DNA of 64,000 nucleotides. Origin: JANWKQ01 sp964624635. GTDB lineage: Bacteria; Bacteroidota; Bacteroidia; CAIKAF01. The translations under genes and the position numbers were made by a program. Shown piece after piece: positions 10,298 through 18,681 of this stretch (position 1 is the first letter of the stretch; every line of letters begins with the position of its first letter). Location: positions 1 to 64,000 of the forward strand of contig CAZUXM010000008.1 of the NCBI GenBank assembly GCA_964624635.1, read 5' to 3'. The notes beneath the pieces were generated by a model. The model did no database searches and was not told where the DNA came from. It worked only from the letters and a program-made list of their open reading frames with translations.

Positions 10298-12790
10298 ATG
10301 AGATTTTTTAAGGGTTTATCAGTATTTTTTTTCATTATTTCCTCTCTATCAGCACAATCATACAAACAGTGGAACTCTTCAGAGATTTATCATCATATAC
10401 AGAAGCTCAAAGTGATGGGTTCTGTTTTATATGTGGCAGCTCATCCTGATGATGAGAATACCCGCCTCATCACCTGGTTGGTAAATGATAAAAAATTGAA
10501 TACTGCCTATATATCACTGACCCGAGGTGATGGGGGGCAAAACCTGATTGGAAGCGAATTTGGTGATGAGTTGGGAGTGATAAGAACGCATGAACTTACC
10601 GAGGCACGTAAAATTGATGGGGGTATGCAATTTTTTTCCAGAGCCAATGATTTTGGATATTCAAAAAACCCGGATGAAACTTTTAAAATTTGGAAAAAGA
10701 AAAAAGTAATGAGTGACCTCATATATGTAATAAGAAAGTTTCAACCTGATCTTATCATTACACGTTTTAATACAGAGCCGGGTAAAACACATGGTCATCA
10801 TACTGCATCTGCTATGCTAGCTAATGAAGTGTTAGAATTGAGTAATGATACCAACGAAGCATATCAACAATTACCCTTTGTAAGTACATGGAAAGTACCC
10901 AGAGTAGTTTGGAATACTTCTTCTTTTTTCTTCGATAAAGGAGCTAATCTGGATTCGTTGGCTAAAATTGATTGTGGAAATTATAACTCTTTATTAGGGG
11001 TTTCATATACTGAAATTGCTGCGCTGAGCAGAAGTTGTCATAAAAGTCAAGGGTTTGGAACTTCAGGAATCAGGGGTGAACAGCTTGAATATTTTGTTCC
11101 CTCAGCAGGAACCCCTCCGGTTAACAAGGATATTTTTAGTGGGTATGACTTTACCTGGAATCGAATCAAAAATGGTAAAAGTATCGCATCAAAGATTGAT
11201 CATTTGTTGGGGGCCTACAATTTTAATGATCCTTCAGCATCAGTAGAAGAATTGATAACCTTATATATTGAAGTGAAAAAATTAGATGACGGGTCATTTC
11301 TCATTTCAAAAAAAATAGAAGAAATTACACAACTCATTGTCCAATGTATGGGTTTTTATCATGAAGTATATACTGATGATTATATTTATGCTGTAGGTGA
11401 TACCATTCGTTTTAAAACAGAAACCATTAACCGATCAGGAAAATTTCTTACATACTTAAATTTACGTTTACCATACCAAAACGAATGGTTAAACGGGTCA
11501 TTAGAATACAACCGTCAGGTAAATGGAACTGATCAGCAAAAATGGACCTCTCAGGTTTTTTCTATTAAAGATGATGCTGCGTTTTCAAACCCTCCATGGT
11601 GGGATTTTAAAGATATTGAAGATGATTATAAAAACTATACCCGTTCAGTAGAAAATAAAAGTTTCGAAGCATTTACCTATTCATTAATCCCTTCTTTTAA
11701 TAACAAACAACCCATCAAAGGATTAGAATTTACGGGGAAAATTATGTATAAAAAAAATGATCCTGAAAAAGGGGAGATACACCAGCCTGTTTATATTGCC
11801 CCGCCCGTAACAGCTACACCTCTACAAAAGGTGTTGGTTTGGAGAGACAAAACACCCAAGAAAATTTCTATTCAATTACAATCTTTTAAAACCAATTGTA
11901 GCGGTATTGTAAAATTGAATGTTCCAGCGGGATGGAAAGTTTCTCCATCTGAAATTAACTTTGATATGGTTACAAAACGAGAAACCAAAAACGTTGAATT
12001 TTCAGTAACTCCGCCGGATACCAACGCAAAAGGGAATTTGCAGGTAGAAGTCATTTGTAATCAACGGGGGTATTCATGCGCATTTAAAGAAATTAAATAT
12101 GATCACATACCTACCGTAGTTTTGTTTCCTGAAGCCAATATAAAATTGGTGAAAATTGGAAGTAATGTTCCATTATCTAAAGTTGCCTATATTGAAGGAG
12201 CAGGAGATGATGTTGCTATTGATTTAAAAGAGGCAGGATATACAGTAGATATTATAAAAAATGACCAACTGCTAACCACTGATTATTCAAAATACAAAAC
12301 GGTTATTTTAGGTATCAGAAGTTATAATACGATTGATAATATTATTCCACTGCAAACACAATTGTTCAATTATATTAATAACGGAGGTAAGTTAATTGTT
12401 CAATATGTAACAACAGCCAATTTAAAAACTAAAGACAATGGTCCTTATCCTTTTAAAATTAGCAGAGATAGAGTTACTGATGAAAATGCAGTGATAAAAA
12501 TAGCTGACACTTTACATCCCATTTTTAATACACCTTATAAAATGAATGAACAAGATTTTACAGGTTGGGTTCAGGAAAGGGGGTTGTATTTTGCATCTGA
12601 CATCGATAAAAATTATACTTCATTAATTAGTTGTAATGATCCCGGTGAAGAAGAAAAAAAGGGAGGATTGATTGTTGCTAAATATGGCAAAGGATATTTT
12701 ATGTATTCGGGGATTTCATTCTTCCGCCAGCTGCCTGATGGGGTTCCGGGAGCATATAAATTATTGATAAATATGATAGAAATGAATTAA
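10298..12790 (+). CDS. Secreted PIG-L (LmbE-like) family deacetylase, large form
   Basis: The protein has 830 residues with a signal peptide ending SSLSAQS. The PIG-L N-acetylglucosaminyl deacetylase domain (about 40-290) carries the AHPDDE metal-binding motif, TRGDGGQNLIG and GKTHGHHTASA, which supplies further ligands. The C-terminal 500 residues include an immunoglobulin-like beta region and a glutamine-amidotransferase-like fold segment (YKTVILGIRSYNTID, GGKLIVQYVTT). The family removes acetyl groups from GlcNAc-type substrates with Zn2+; the natural substrate here is unknown. It is divergent from the phosphatase unit, and the propeller-like gene follows 40 bases downstream. Confidence 0.88.
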   Translation: MRFFKGLSVFFFIISSLSAQSYKQWNSSEIYHHIQKLKVMGSVLYVAAHPDDENTRLITWLVNDKKLNTAYISLTRGDGGQNLIGSEFGDELGVIRTHELTEARKIDGGMQFFSRANDFGYSKNPDETFKIWKKKKVMSDLIYVIRKFQPDLIITRFNTEPGKTHGHHTASAMLANEVLELSNDTNEAYQQLPFVSTWKVPRVVWNTSSFFFDKGANLDSLAKIDCGNYNSLLGVSYTEIAALSRSCHKSQGFGTSGIRGEQLEYFVPSAGTPPVNKDIFSGYDFTWNRIKNGKSIASKIDHLLGAYNFNDPSASVEELITLYIEVKKLDDGSFLISKKIEEITQLIVQCMGFYHEVYTDDYIYAVGDTIRFKTETINRSGKFLTYLNLRLPYQNEWLNGSLEYNRQVNGTDQQKWTSQVFSIKDDAAFSNPPWWDFKDIEDDYKNYTRSVENKSFEAFTYSLIPSFNNKQPIKGLEFTGKIMYKKNDPEKGEIHQPVYIAPPVTATPLQKVLVWRDKTPKKISIQLQSFKTNCSGIVKLNVPAGWKVSPSEINFDMVTKRETKNVEFSVTPPDTNAKGNLQVEVICNQRGYSCAFKEIKYDHIPTVVLFPEANIKLVKIGSNVPLSKVAYIEGAGDDVAIDLKEAGYTVDIIKNDQLLTTDYSKYKTVILGIRSYNTIDNIIPLQTQLFNYINNGGKLIVQYVTTANLKTKDNGPYPFKISRDRVTDENAVIKIADTLHPIFNTPYKMNEQDFTGWVQERGLYFASDIDKNYTSLISCNDPGEEEKKGGLIVAKYGKGYFMYSGISFFRQLPDGVPGAYKLLINMIEMN

Positions 12791-12830
12791 ATTTGACTTT
12801 AGTATTACAAACCACAAAAATCAATTAACT

Positions 12831-13628
12831 ATGAAAAAAATCATCCTTTTTTTAAGTGCTGCCGTGATGTTTACAGGAGTAGCCTCATCACAAGCCGGGT
12901 CATGGCGCACCATTGGCAAGCCGGGTTCGTGGGTAAATACTTCATTTGCCGTAGGATCAGGAAGCAGTTTATATACCATTGAAACTTCAGGTGCTTTGTA
13001 TAATACAACAGCGTCAACCGGTACATGGGCTCAGGTAGGAAAACCTGATTACGGAAACACTACATTTTTATTTGCTTCCAGTTCAAAAATATATACCATT
13101 GAAAGAAGTGGAACTTTGTATGAAATTACTCCATCAACAGGAGCATGGAAAACAGTAGGAAGTGCAGGAGCATGGGTAGGTACTATGGCCGGAGTGATAT
13201 TAAATGATGCTTTATATACCATTGAAAGAACCGGTGCCCTATATAAAACCAATTTGTCAAATGGTACATGGGTTCAAGTGGGTAAAGCTGAATTTGCCAA
13301 TACAAAATATATGTTAGCAGGAAGTACTTACTTATATACCATTGAAACATCAGGTACTTTATACCAAGTAGATCCTTCTAGCGGAGGATGGAAACAAATT
13401 GGTTCAAGCGGTGCATGGAAAGGAACTACCCATGCGGCAACCATTGGGGATAAATTATATACAGTTGAAACAGCATCAGGAGCCTTTTATGAAACAGATT
13501 TAACTACAGGTAGCTGGAAACAGTTGGGTAAAGCTGATTATATGAATACCAAATTTATGACTGTAGCTAACGGTAAAATTTATACTATTGAGAAGTCAGG
13601 TACTTTATATGAGATTAATGTAAAGTAA
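12831..13628 (+). CDS. Secreted six-repeat beta-propeller-like protein
   Basis: The 265-residue protein has a signal peptide (MKKIILFLSAAVMFTGVASS) and then six repeats of about 40 residues that fill the whole chain. Each repeat has W(K/R/A)xxG near its start and (L/I)YTIExSGxLYxxxxxxG at its end. Odd and even repeats differ: three contain GxxGxW.GT/NT and three contain GK(P/A)(D/E)(Y/F).NT. The pattern resembles tectonin or tachylectin propeller blades, but no family can be assigned with certainty. There is no T9SS domain, so it is probably periplasmic or secreted another way. A strong terminator follows. It may be transcribed together with the PIG-L deacetylase upstream. Confidence 0.75.
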   Translation: MKKIILFLSAAVMFTGVASSQAGSWRTIGKPGSWVNTSFAVGSGSSLYTIETSGALYNTTASTGTWAQVGKPDYGNTTFLFASSSKIYTIERSGTLYEITPSTGAWKTVGSAGAWVGTMAGVILNDALYTIERTGALYKTNLSNGTWVQVGKAEFANTKYMLAGSTYLYTIETSGTLYQVDPSSGGWKQIGSSGAWKGTTHAATIGDKLYTVETASGAFYETDLTTGSWKQLGKADYMNTKFMTVANGKIYTIEKSGTLYEINVK

Positions 13629-13648
13629 GGGGAGAATGTGAAATGATT

Positions 13649-13672
13649 AAAGGGGCTCAGGCCCCTTTTTTT
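13649..13672 (+). terminator. Rho-independent terminator
   Basis: The stem AAAGGGGC/GCCCCTTT (13649-13656 with 13661-13668) closes over TCAG and is followed by a T-run. It ends the propeller-like gene. Confidence 0.85.
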
Positions 13673-13752
13673 GTTAATATCCTGTTGTTATCCATAGTAG
13701 ATCACCTATTCATTACATAGTATTAATTGATTACTTTCGTGTAGATTTTTAC

Positions 13753-14991
13753 ATGAGTTCAGATAATACATTTGATATCATCATCATTGGAGGTGGGATT
13801 GTAGGTGCAGCCACTGCCTATAAATTACAAACCCGTTTTCCTCATATTCGAATTGCTTTATTGGAAAAAGAAAATAAACTGGCTGACCATCAAACAGGAA
13901 ATAATAGTGGAGTCATTCATTCGGGAATCTATTATAAGCCCGGTTCATATAAAGCTAAAAACTGTGTAGCAGGCAGAAGAGAATTAGTGAAGTTTGCTCA
14001 AGAGCACAATATAAAACATGATGTTTGTGGTAAATTGATAGTTGCTGTTGAAGAGTGGGAATTGCCATTGTTGGATAAAATATATGAAAGAGGAATTGCC
14101 AATGGTATTGAAGATATGGAAATACTTGATGCCGATGGAATAAAAAAAATAGAACCTTATTGTGCCGGAATAAAAGCTATTCGTGTAGGTTGTACAGGTA
14201 TCATTGATTTTCGTTCAGCAACCGAAAAAATGGCTGAATTAATGACTACTATTAATCCGCAATCAAAAATATTTACCGGATGTGAAGTAAAACGTATTCA
14301 GGCCTATGGAGAACAAAGCATAGTTATTTCTGATGAACATACATTTACTGCCAACAAAATTGTTTTTTGTTGTGGATTACAAAGTGATAGAATGGCCCAT
14401 AAGGATGGAGTGCAGGATTTGAAAATGAAAATTGTTGGATTTAGGGGTGATTATTATAATCTTACATCCAAGGGTGAAAAAAAAGTACAACACTTAATTT
14501 ATCCTGTGCCAAATCCTCAGTTCCCGTTTTTGGGGGTGCATTTTACACGTATGGCACTAGGGGGTATTGAATGTGGGCCCAATGCCGTATTTACTTTTAA
14601 GCGTGAAGGATATAAAAAAACATCCTTCAGCCTACGTGATACATTGGATGCATTAGCATATCGCGGTACGTGGAAATTATTCTTTAAACATTGGCGTTTT
14701 GGATTAATGGAATACAGAAGAGCTTTTTCGCAAAAACTTTTTTTAAAAACATTACAACGATTAATCCCTTCATTGGAAATGGATGATATTACGCCGGGTC
14801 ATGCAGGAGTAAGGGCTATGGCTTTGGATACCCAGGGGGATATGATTGACGATTTTAAAATTGAGTATCGAGATAATTCAATACATGTATTAAATGCACC
14901 TTCACCGGCAGCATCTGCATGCTTGTCTATTGGAGATGAAATTACTGCTTTGGCCGAACAACATTTTTCATTGTCGGTTCATGCCAAGTAG
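13753..14991 (+). CDS. lhgO: L-2-hydroxyglutarate oxidase/dehydrogenase
   Basis: The 412-residue FAD enzyme has the dinucleotide-binding start DIIIIGGGIVGAATAYKL. The family signature NNSGVIHSGIYYKPGSYKA is present (the family's NSGVIHAGIYY motif), and near the end GHAGVRAMALDTQGDMIDDF and NAPSPAASACLSIG. The enzyme oxidises L-2-hydroxyglutarate to 2-oxoglutarate, passing electrons to quinone or O2, and removes a by-product of central metabolism. Length and motifs agree with the family along the whole chain. It appears monocistronic; a TACTTTCG sequence at 13732-13739 is a near match to the -7 box. Confidence 0.93.
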   Translation: MSSDNTFDIIIIGGGIVGAATAYKLQTRFPHIRIALLEKENKLADHQTGNNSGVIHSGIYYKPGSYKAKNCVAGRRELVKFAQEHNIKHDVCGKLIVAVEEWELPLLDKIYERGIANGIEDMEILDADGIKKIEPYCAGIKAIRVGCTGIIDFRSATEKMAELMTTINPQSKIFTGCEVKRIQAYGEQSIVISDEHTFTANKIVFCCGLQSDRMAHKDGVQDLKMKIVGFRGDYYNLTSKGEKKVQHLIYPVPNPQFPFLGVHFTRMALGGIECGPNAVFTFKREGYKKTSFSLRDTLDALAYRGTWKLFFKHWRFGLMEYRRAFSQKLFLKTLQRLIPSLEMDDITPGHAGVRAMALDTQGDMIDDFKIEYRDNSIHVLNAPSPAASACLSIGDEITALAEQHFSLSVHAK

Positions 14992-15083
14992 ATATATGAT
15001 TCTAAGTATGAGCTTGTCGAACACTTGGAATTTGATTTTTTTTAATGTTATTTTGATTTAAACAACCTTATAAGCAATAACCT

Positions 15084-15623
15084 ATGGGTCTTTTTGGAAA
15101 GAAAAAAGTAAAAGCGGAGGATTTGGCACCACAATATGTGAATGCGATTTACGAAGTAGTGAATGCAGGATTCTCTGAAATTGCGGGATACATCAACGAA
15201 GAAAAAGAGTTTGAAAAGTCCCCCAAGTTATCTGATAAAGAAAATGAGTGGTTCTTGTATATAGTTTATGCAGGAAACTTAATCAACACCGAAGCCCATT
15301 TTGATAAAAAGCAAGCGGATTCTATTAACGCTGTTTTATCACGTGAAGTAATTAAAGCAATGGGCAAAGATCCTGAAATTGCTATCGAGATTCTGAATGA
15401 TTACGAATCGTTTTTAAGAACCTTACAAGGTGAACCTAAGAATATTGTTAAAGCCATGTCATTGGCTATTTTTCATAAATACGATTTGAACAAATACCAG
15501 AAAGAACATTTTCAAAAATTAAATTCTCCCAGCCCAATTGTTATGAAAGAACTGAATGAATTGGTTGAGTTCTTTTTATGGAATTGGACTGACTATTTAA
15601 ATAAGTACAAAGTAGTAAGTTAG
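15084..15623 (+). CDS. Uncharacterised soluble protein
   Basis: The 179-residue protein starts MGLFGKKKVKAEDLAPQYV and has no signal peptide or membrane segment. It is rich in charged residues and probably almost all helical; KSPKLSDKENEWFLYIVYAGN and LVEFFLWNWTDYLNKYK are the most distinctive parts. No family is recognised. Its last 4 bases overlap the end of the convergent DUF3817 gene. The ORF is well separated from its neighbours and its codon use looks like theirs, so it is real; the function is unknown. Confidence 0.75.
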   Translation: MGLFGKKKVKAEDLAPQYVNAIYEVVNAGFSEIAGYINEEKEFEKSPKLSDKENEWFLYIVYAGNLINTEAHFDKKQADSINAVLSREVIKAMGKDPEIAIEILNDYESFLRTLQGEPKNIVKAMSLAIFHKYDLNKYQKEHFQKLNSPSPIVMKELNELVEFFLWNWTDYLNKYKVVS

Positions 15624-15934
15624 GAATTACTAATCTTCTTCAATATCTTGTTATCAATATAAAAAGTTCCGAACGGAATCATACATGCAAGTAGTACTTT
15701 CCATGTAGTGGAACTAAACTTCCATTTTTGTTCTATTCCAACACTCAAAGTATTAAATACGAATAATAAAAATAGTACTCCGTGTACAGGCCCCATAATT
15801 TTTGATCCCATTGGATTTTCAAAATAATATTTCATAGGAACTGCAACGAACACAAGGAAAAGTAATGATATCCCTTCTAAAAATCCGATGATTCGTAATC
15901 GACCTACATTGGTTTTAAATAATTGTATAATCAT
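15620..15934 (-). CDS. DUF3817 family small membrane protein
   Basis: The 104-residue protein has three predicted membrane helices. The family signature is clear: GRLRIIGFLEGISLLFLVFVAVPMKY, then GPVHGVLFLLFV and a Trp-rich third helix start. A paralogue lies at 34389-34709. It is the last gene of the leftward cluster, after the four-helix His-containing protein at 16016-16480. The two are good candidates for joint control by the operator at 16503-16536. The biochemical role of DUF3817 proteins is not known. Confidence 0.88.
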   Translation of the reverse strand: MIIQLFKTNVGRLRIIGFLEGISLLFLVFVAVPMKYYFENPMGSKIMGPVHGVLFLLFVFNTLSVGIEQKWKFSSTTWKVLLACMIPFGTFYIDNKILKKISNS

Positions 15935-16015
15935 GCTTTATGTATATTTATTTTTATTGGATCCTGATTCGACTATGCGGTCAGCATAACGGCAAATGTG
16001 TTTCATATTTAGTAT

Positions 16016-16480
16016 TTAAAATGGTCTGAAATAAGGACGTTGAGCTAATGGCGAAAATGGCCACGGAATGGCAATCAATATTATTATTAGGGCTATACCA
16101 AACCATATCAATACTGTTTTGAATTTTTCATGATCTGAAGGTTTTCGTTTCGCTAAAGATGAACCTATGGTAATAACTACAATGGCTATCAGCATCAAAC
16201 TAATATGAACCAATCCGAAAAAAATTACCTCATTATGTTTTATTCCTTCTTTAAAATTCTGAAATATTAGTTGAGTAATCGGACTTTTGAGGTACAAAAT
16301 CATTCCAACAATTAGTTGAATATGTGCAATGGTAGCCGTCCAATGGCGTAAAGAGTTATCCAGCTTAGTGAAACTTTTTTTTGAGGTAAATCTCATTAAT
16401 GCTCTATATATAGTATAGATAATAGCCATCAGGAATATCCACCTGATGATAGAGTGAACAGAAAGGAGTATTTCCATCAT
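16016..16480 (-). CDS. Four-helix membrane protein, cytochrome b-like, with conserved His residues
   Basis: The 154-residue protein has four hydrophobic helices. His residues fall within or next to helices: SVHSIIRW (first), TIAHIQLIVGMIL (second) and LVHISLMLIAIVV (third). The paralogue at 48040-48477 keeps the same three positions (SSLRY with upstream His, FTHLQLVVGLILF, VEHTFLMLIAIIF) and the IPWPF motif near the C-terminus. Heme binding is an inference from this pattern. The gene starts 22 bases from a -7 box that overlaps a large palindrome, probably the TetR operator. Confidence 0.75.
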   Translation of the reverse strand: MMEILLSVHSIIRWIFLMAIIYTIYRALMRFTSKKSFTKLDNSLRHWTATIAHIQLIVGMILYLKSPITQLIFQNFKEGIKHNEVIFFGLVHISLMLIAIVVITIGSSLAKRKPSDHEKFKTVLIWFGIALIIILIAIPWPFSPLAQRPYFRPF

Positions 16481-16497
16481 TAATACTAAATTTTGTA

Positions 16498-16536
16498 CAA
16501 ATATATAAAAACATACTAATTGGTATGTTTTTATAT
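16498..16536 (-). promoter_or_regulatory. Probable TetR operator overlapping a promoter
   Basis: A 34-bp palindrome (16503-16536) has a single T-G mismatch; its core is ACATACTAATTGGTATGT. A perfect minus-strand TAnnTTTG box (TATATTTG, 16498-16505) overlaps its edge, so the palindrome covers the -7 to -33 interval of the promoter for the membrane-protein gene at 16480. The TetR gene ends only 8 bases away. The palindrome could also act as a hairpin at the TetR 3' end. Confidence 0.7.
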
Positions 16537-16543
16537 AAAAAAA

Positions 16544-17134
16544 TTATTCCAGGCTTTTGAGATATAGTTTAAGCTCCTTTAAATAAGTAACATAACAATC
16601 AGTAGTTTTAAATACTTTTCCTAAATTTCTGATTCCTCCATACCCTGTCATAACAAAATAAGCGACTTGTGTTGCATTTACTTCTTTACGGATTTTACCT
16701 GTTTTTTTTCCGTTTTGTACACTGGCTTCCAATGCTGATTGCCATTCATTCACCAACTTCATAAGCTCTTTATTAAAAGCAATGTTGATGGGTGACATTT
16801 CTTCTATTAGATTGATTGCCGGACAGCCGTATTTTACATTTAGGTAAGGATTGTCGAGCAGCAAATCTTTCATCATTTTATAGATGTCTTTTACAGGGTC
16901 GGCTGATTTATTAAGAGGTAACACCAGTACATCATACATCGCAGTATACATCACTTCTTTGATTACTGCCAACCCCATGTCTTCTTTATTTTTAAAATGA
17001 TAAAAAAAGGCACCTTTAGTCACTTGAGTAGTGGCAATAATATCATCAATACTGGTAGCTTGATATCCTTTTACATAAATAAGCTCAAAGGCTTTTTGTA
17101 AAATGAGCATTCGTGTTTCTGTAGCTTTTGACAT
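16544..17134 (-). CDS. TetR/AcrR family transcriptional regulator
   Basis: The 196-residue protein starts with a TetR helix-turn-helix: ATETRMLILQKAFELIYVKG, then TSIDDIIATTQVTKGAFFYHF followed by KNKEDM. The C-terminal ligand domain contains GCPAINLIEEMS, which places it near the group with CGCP-type motifs seen in thiol- or electrophile-sensing TetR proteins (an inference). It lies 6 bases after the DUF2752 gene and just before a 34-bp palindrome that is the obvious operator. Genes likely controlled are the two small membrane proteins downstream. Confidence 0.92.
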   Translation of the reverse strand: MSKATETRMLILQKAFELIYVKGYQATSIDDIIATTQVTKGAFFYHFKNKEDMGLAVIKEVMYTAMYDVLVLPLNKSADPVKDIYKMMKDLLLDNPYLNVKYGCPAINLIEEMSPINIAFNKELMKLVNEWQSALEASVQNGKKTGKIRKEVNATQVAYFVMTGYGGIRNLGKVFKTTDCYVTYLKELKLYLKSLE

Positions 17135-17140
17135 GACGAT

Positions 17141-17539
17141 TTAAAAGTGAAAAATATTTCGGGATATCCAATACAAAATTATAACAATAAATATAATGAT
17201 GATGGCCGTTGTTCCGAACAACACTTTACGGGTTTTCGGATATTTATTTTGTATGCTTCTAATTTGAAATATATAGCCTGCAATTATATATGGTATGGCA
17301 ATTATCAATAAAGGATTAAAGTGCCAAGCTTTAATTATGTTTCCATGTAAAATTGCATGTACTGCTCTTTGCGAACCACAACCTGCACAGGTGATGCCTA
17401 AGTATTTTTTTGAGGGACATGCAGGAAATGCATATAGGGTAGGATCGTACCTGTAATAAATATATAATAGAATAATTATTACAGGCAGTAGTAAGATGAA
17501 TAAGTATTGTTTTTTAGAGATTCCTGCCACCAGTCGCAA
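17141..17539 (-). CDS. DUF2752 family membrane protein
   Basis: The 132-residue protein has three membrane helices. The DUF2752 signature is present as KYLGITCAGCGSQRAVHAILHG (written in the family as CPxCGxTRA), followed by NPLLIIAIPYI. Its first 26 bases overlap the end of the GYF_2/CD225 gene, and the TetR gene follows 6 bases after its stop. The pair with a CD225 protein is frequent in Bacteroidota. Function unknown. Confidence 0.88.
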   Translation of the reverse strand: MRLVAGISKKQYLFILLLPVIIILLYIYYRYDPTLYAFPACPSKKYLGITCAGCGSQRAVHAILHGNIIKAWHFNPLLIIAIPYIIAGYIFQIRSIQNKYPKTRKVLFGTTAIIIIFIVIILYWISRNIFHF

Positions 17540-17996
17540 TAACTAATAACAAATAGAGAACTCCAATAACTAAACCGCTAAAAAAACTATACTGCATATA
17601 TTTTTTTGCTTGTGCTGATGCATCTTCGGCTCCCTGATAATCACCTGCATTATATTTACTTTCTACTTTTGCAGCATTTACAATGGCAGGAATTCCTAAT
17701 GGCCAACAACAAAATAAAGTGGCTAAAATCGACTCGGTTAAATATGATTTTGGAAGTGGTGGTTTTACAAAAGCGGCTGATCCTTCAGGTGGTTGCCAAT
17801 TACTATTGCCGGTATTAATTACCGGAGGTGGTTCTTGTAATTGTTGGTATTCAGGAACTTCACTCAACATTTTCCAGGTATCTAAACCTTGATACCAAAT
17901 CTTAGACTCGGCTGTTAAATTCATTCCTTTTAATTGTTCAAAGGTGTATGGTCCGGCCTGTTCTCCATTAACAACAATAAAATACTCTTTATTCAT
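17514..17996 (-). CDS. GYF_2 (DUF4339) plus CD225/dispanin membrane protein
   Basis: The 160-residue protein begins with a GYF_2 domain (YFIVVNGEQAGPYTFEQLKG, then WYQGLDTWKMLSEVPE). A Pro-rich linker leads to a CD225 domain with two membrane helices (SILATLFCCWPLGIPAIVNA, then AKKYMQYSFFSG and a second helix). CD225 proteins of animals (IFITM) restrict membrane fusion; the bacterial role is unknown. It is the first gene of a leftward unit with the DUF2752 and TetR genes. Confidence 0.9.
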   Translation of the reverse strand: MNKEYFIVVNGEQAGPYTFEQLKGMNLTAESKIWYQGLDTWKMLSEVPEYQQLQEPPPVINTGNSNWQPPEGSAAFVKPPLPKSYLTESILATLFCCWPLGIPAIVNAAKVESKYNAGDYQGAEDASAQAKKYMQYSFFSGLVIGVLYLLLVIATGGRNL

Positions 17997-18018
17997 AGCT
18001 TGTAGTTCTATATTATAT

Positions 18019-18026
18019 CAAATATA
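18019..18026 (-). promoter_or_regulatory. -7 box for the GYF_2/CD225 unit
   Basis: TATATTTG on the minus strand, 22 bases upstream of the ATG at 17996, matches TAnnTTTG. No TTTG is found at the usual -33 spacing. Confidence 0.45.
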
Positions 18027-18081
18027 CTGTTTTACAAACGAAGAACATATTTTTGAAGTTGTCCCTATTTATAGGTATTGA

Positions 18082-18222
18082 GCGCCAGGGATAGAAGTGA
18101 TAGCCTGTAACAGGAAAAAAATAACGGCACTTTACTTTGGTGTGTAAATGTTAAGAATACCAGCCAAAGATTAGTGCCGTTTTTTTACCTGTTACAGCTA
18201 AAACGGATAGCCCGAAGGCGCC
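18082..18222. repeat. Long structured intergenic inverted repeat
   Basis: Nested pairs are visible: GCGCC (18082) with GGCGC near 18222, CCTGTAACAGG near 18104 with CCTGTTACAG at 18188, and AACGGCACT (18123) with AGTGCCGTTTTTTT (18173). The paired boxes GGGATAGAAGTG and CGGATAGCCCGA lie in the outer arms. It ends 3 bases before the stop of the leftward lipoprotein gene at 18226 and could serve as its terminator or as a small RNA. From memory similar paired boxes recur between Bacteroidota genes. Confidence 0.6.
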
Positions 18223-18225
18223 CTG

Positions 18226-18666
18226 TTAATTAGATAGAATATTGCTGAACTCTCCGTTAATCTGAATACTATCGGTAGTAGTAACTGTATTTTTAGCCCA
18301 TACATTAAATGTACCTGTTAAACGGTTTTGGTTTACACTGCTTAAGCTAACAGTTCCTTGTGTACTGATATAATTAACCGATGAATTGTTACTGCTAGGA
18401 GTATAAATTAATGCTTCAACGGTTGTATCATTAGGATTGATAGTGTAAGTACCTTGTGCTGTACCCGGAATGGTAATTACAATACTGGTAGTATCCTTAG
18501 TTGCGGTAATAACATATTGGCTGCTACCATTTTTTAATGCTCCTGAAAAACCGGCTTTCCATGTTACACCATTGATACTTGCGGTAAATGAGCCAATCAA
18601 CGCTTCGCAGCTAACAACAAATACTACTACTAATAAGGCTACTACAAATAAGGTACTCTTTTTCAT
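18226..18666 (-). CDS. Small lipoprotein, DUF6252-like
   Basis: The 146-residue protein has a lipoprotein signal (MKKSTLFVVALLVVVFVVSC, Cys20). The mature part begins EALIGSFTASINGVTWKAG, which resembles the FTAxINGxxWxA start of DUF6252 proteins, and continues as beta-rich sequence (ITIPGTAQGTYTIN, ...NRLTGTFNVWAKN, INGEFSNI). It should sit in the outer or inner membrane facing the periplasm. Upstream by 15 bases is the S46 peptidase gene, so the two may share a transcript. Confidence 0.78.
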   Translation of the reverse strand: MKKSTLFVVALLVVVFVVSCEALIGSFTASINGVTWKAGFSGALKNGSSQYVITATKDTTSIVITIPGTAQGTYTINPNDTTVEALIYTPSSNNSSVNYISTQGTVSLSSVNQNRLTGTFNVWAKNTVTTTDSIQINGEFSNILSN

Positions 18667-18681
18667 TTTGTTTAAATTTAA

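Noticed and set aside
16544..17134. Cysteine in GCPAINLIEEMS taken as proof of redox sensing by the TetR protein
   Set aside because: A similar motif is seen in electrophile sensors, but one Cys alone does not identify the ligand; kept as an inference only.
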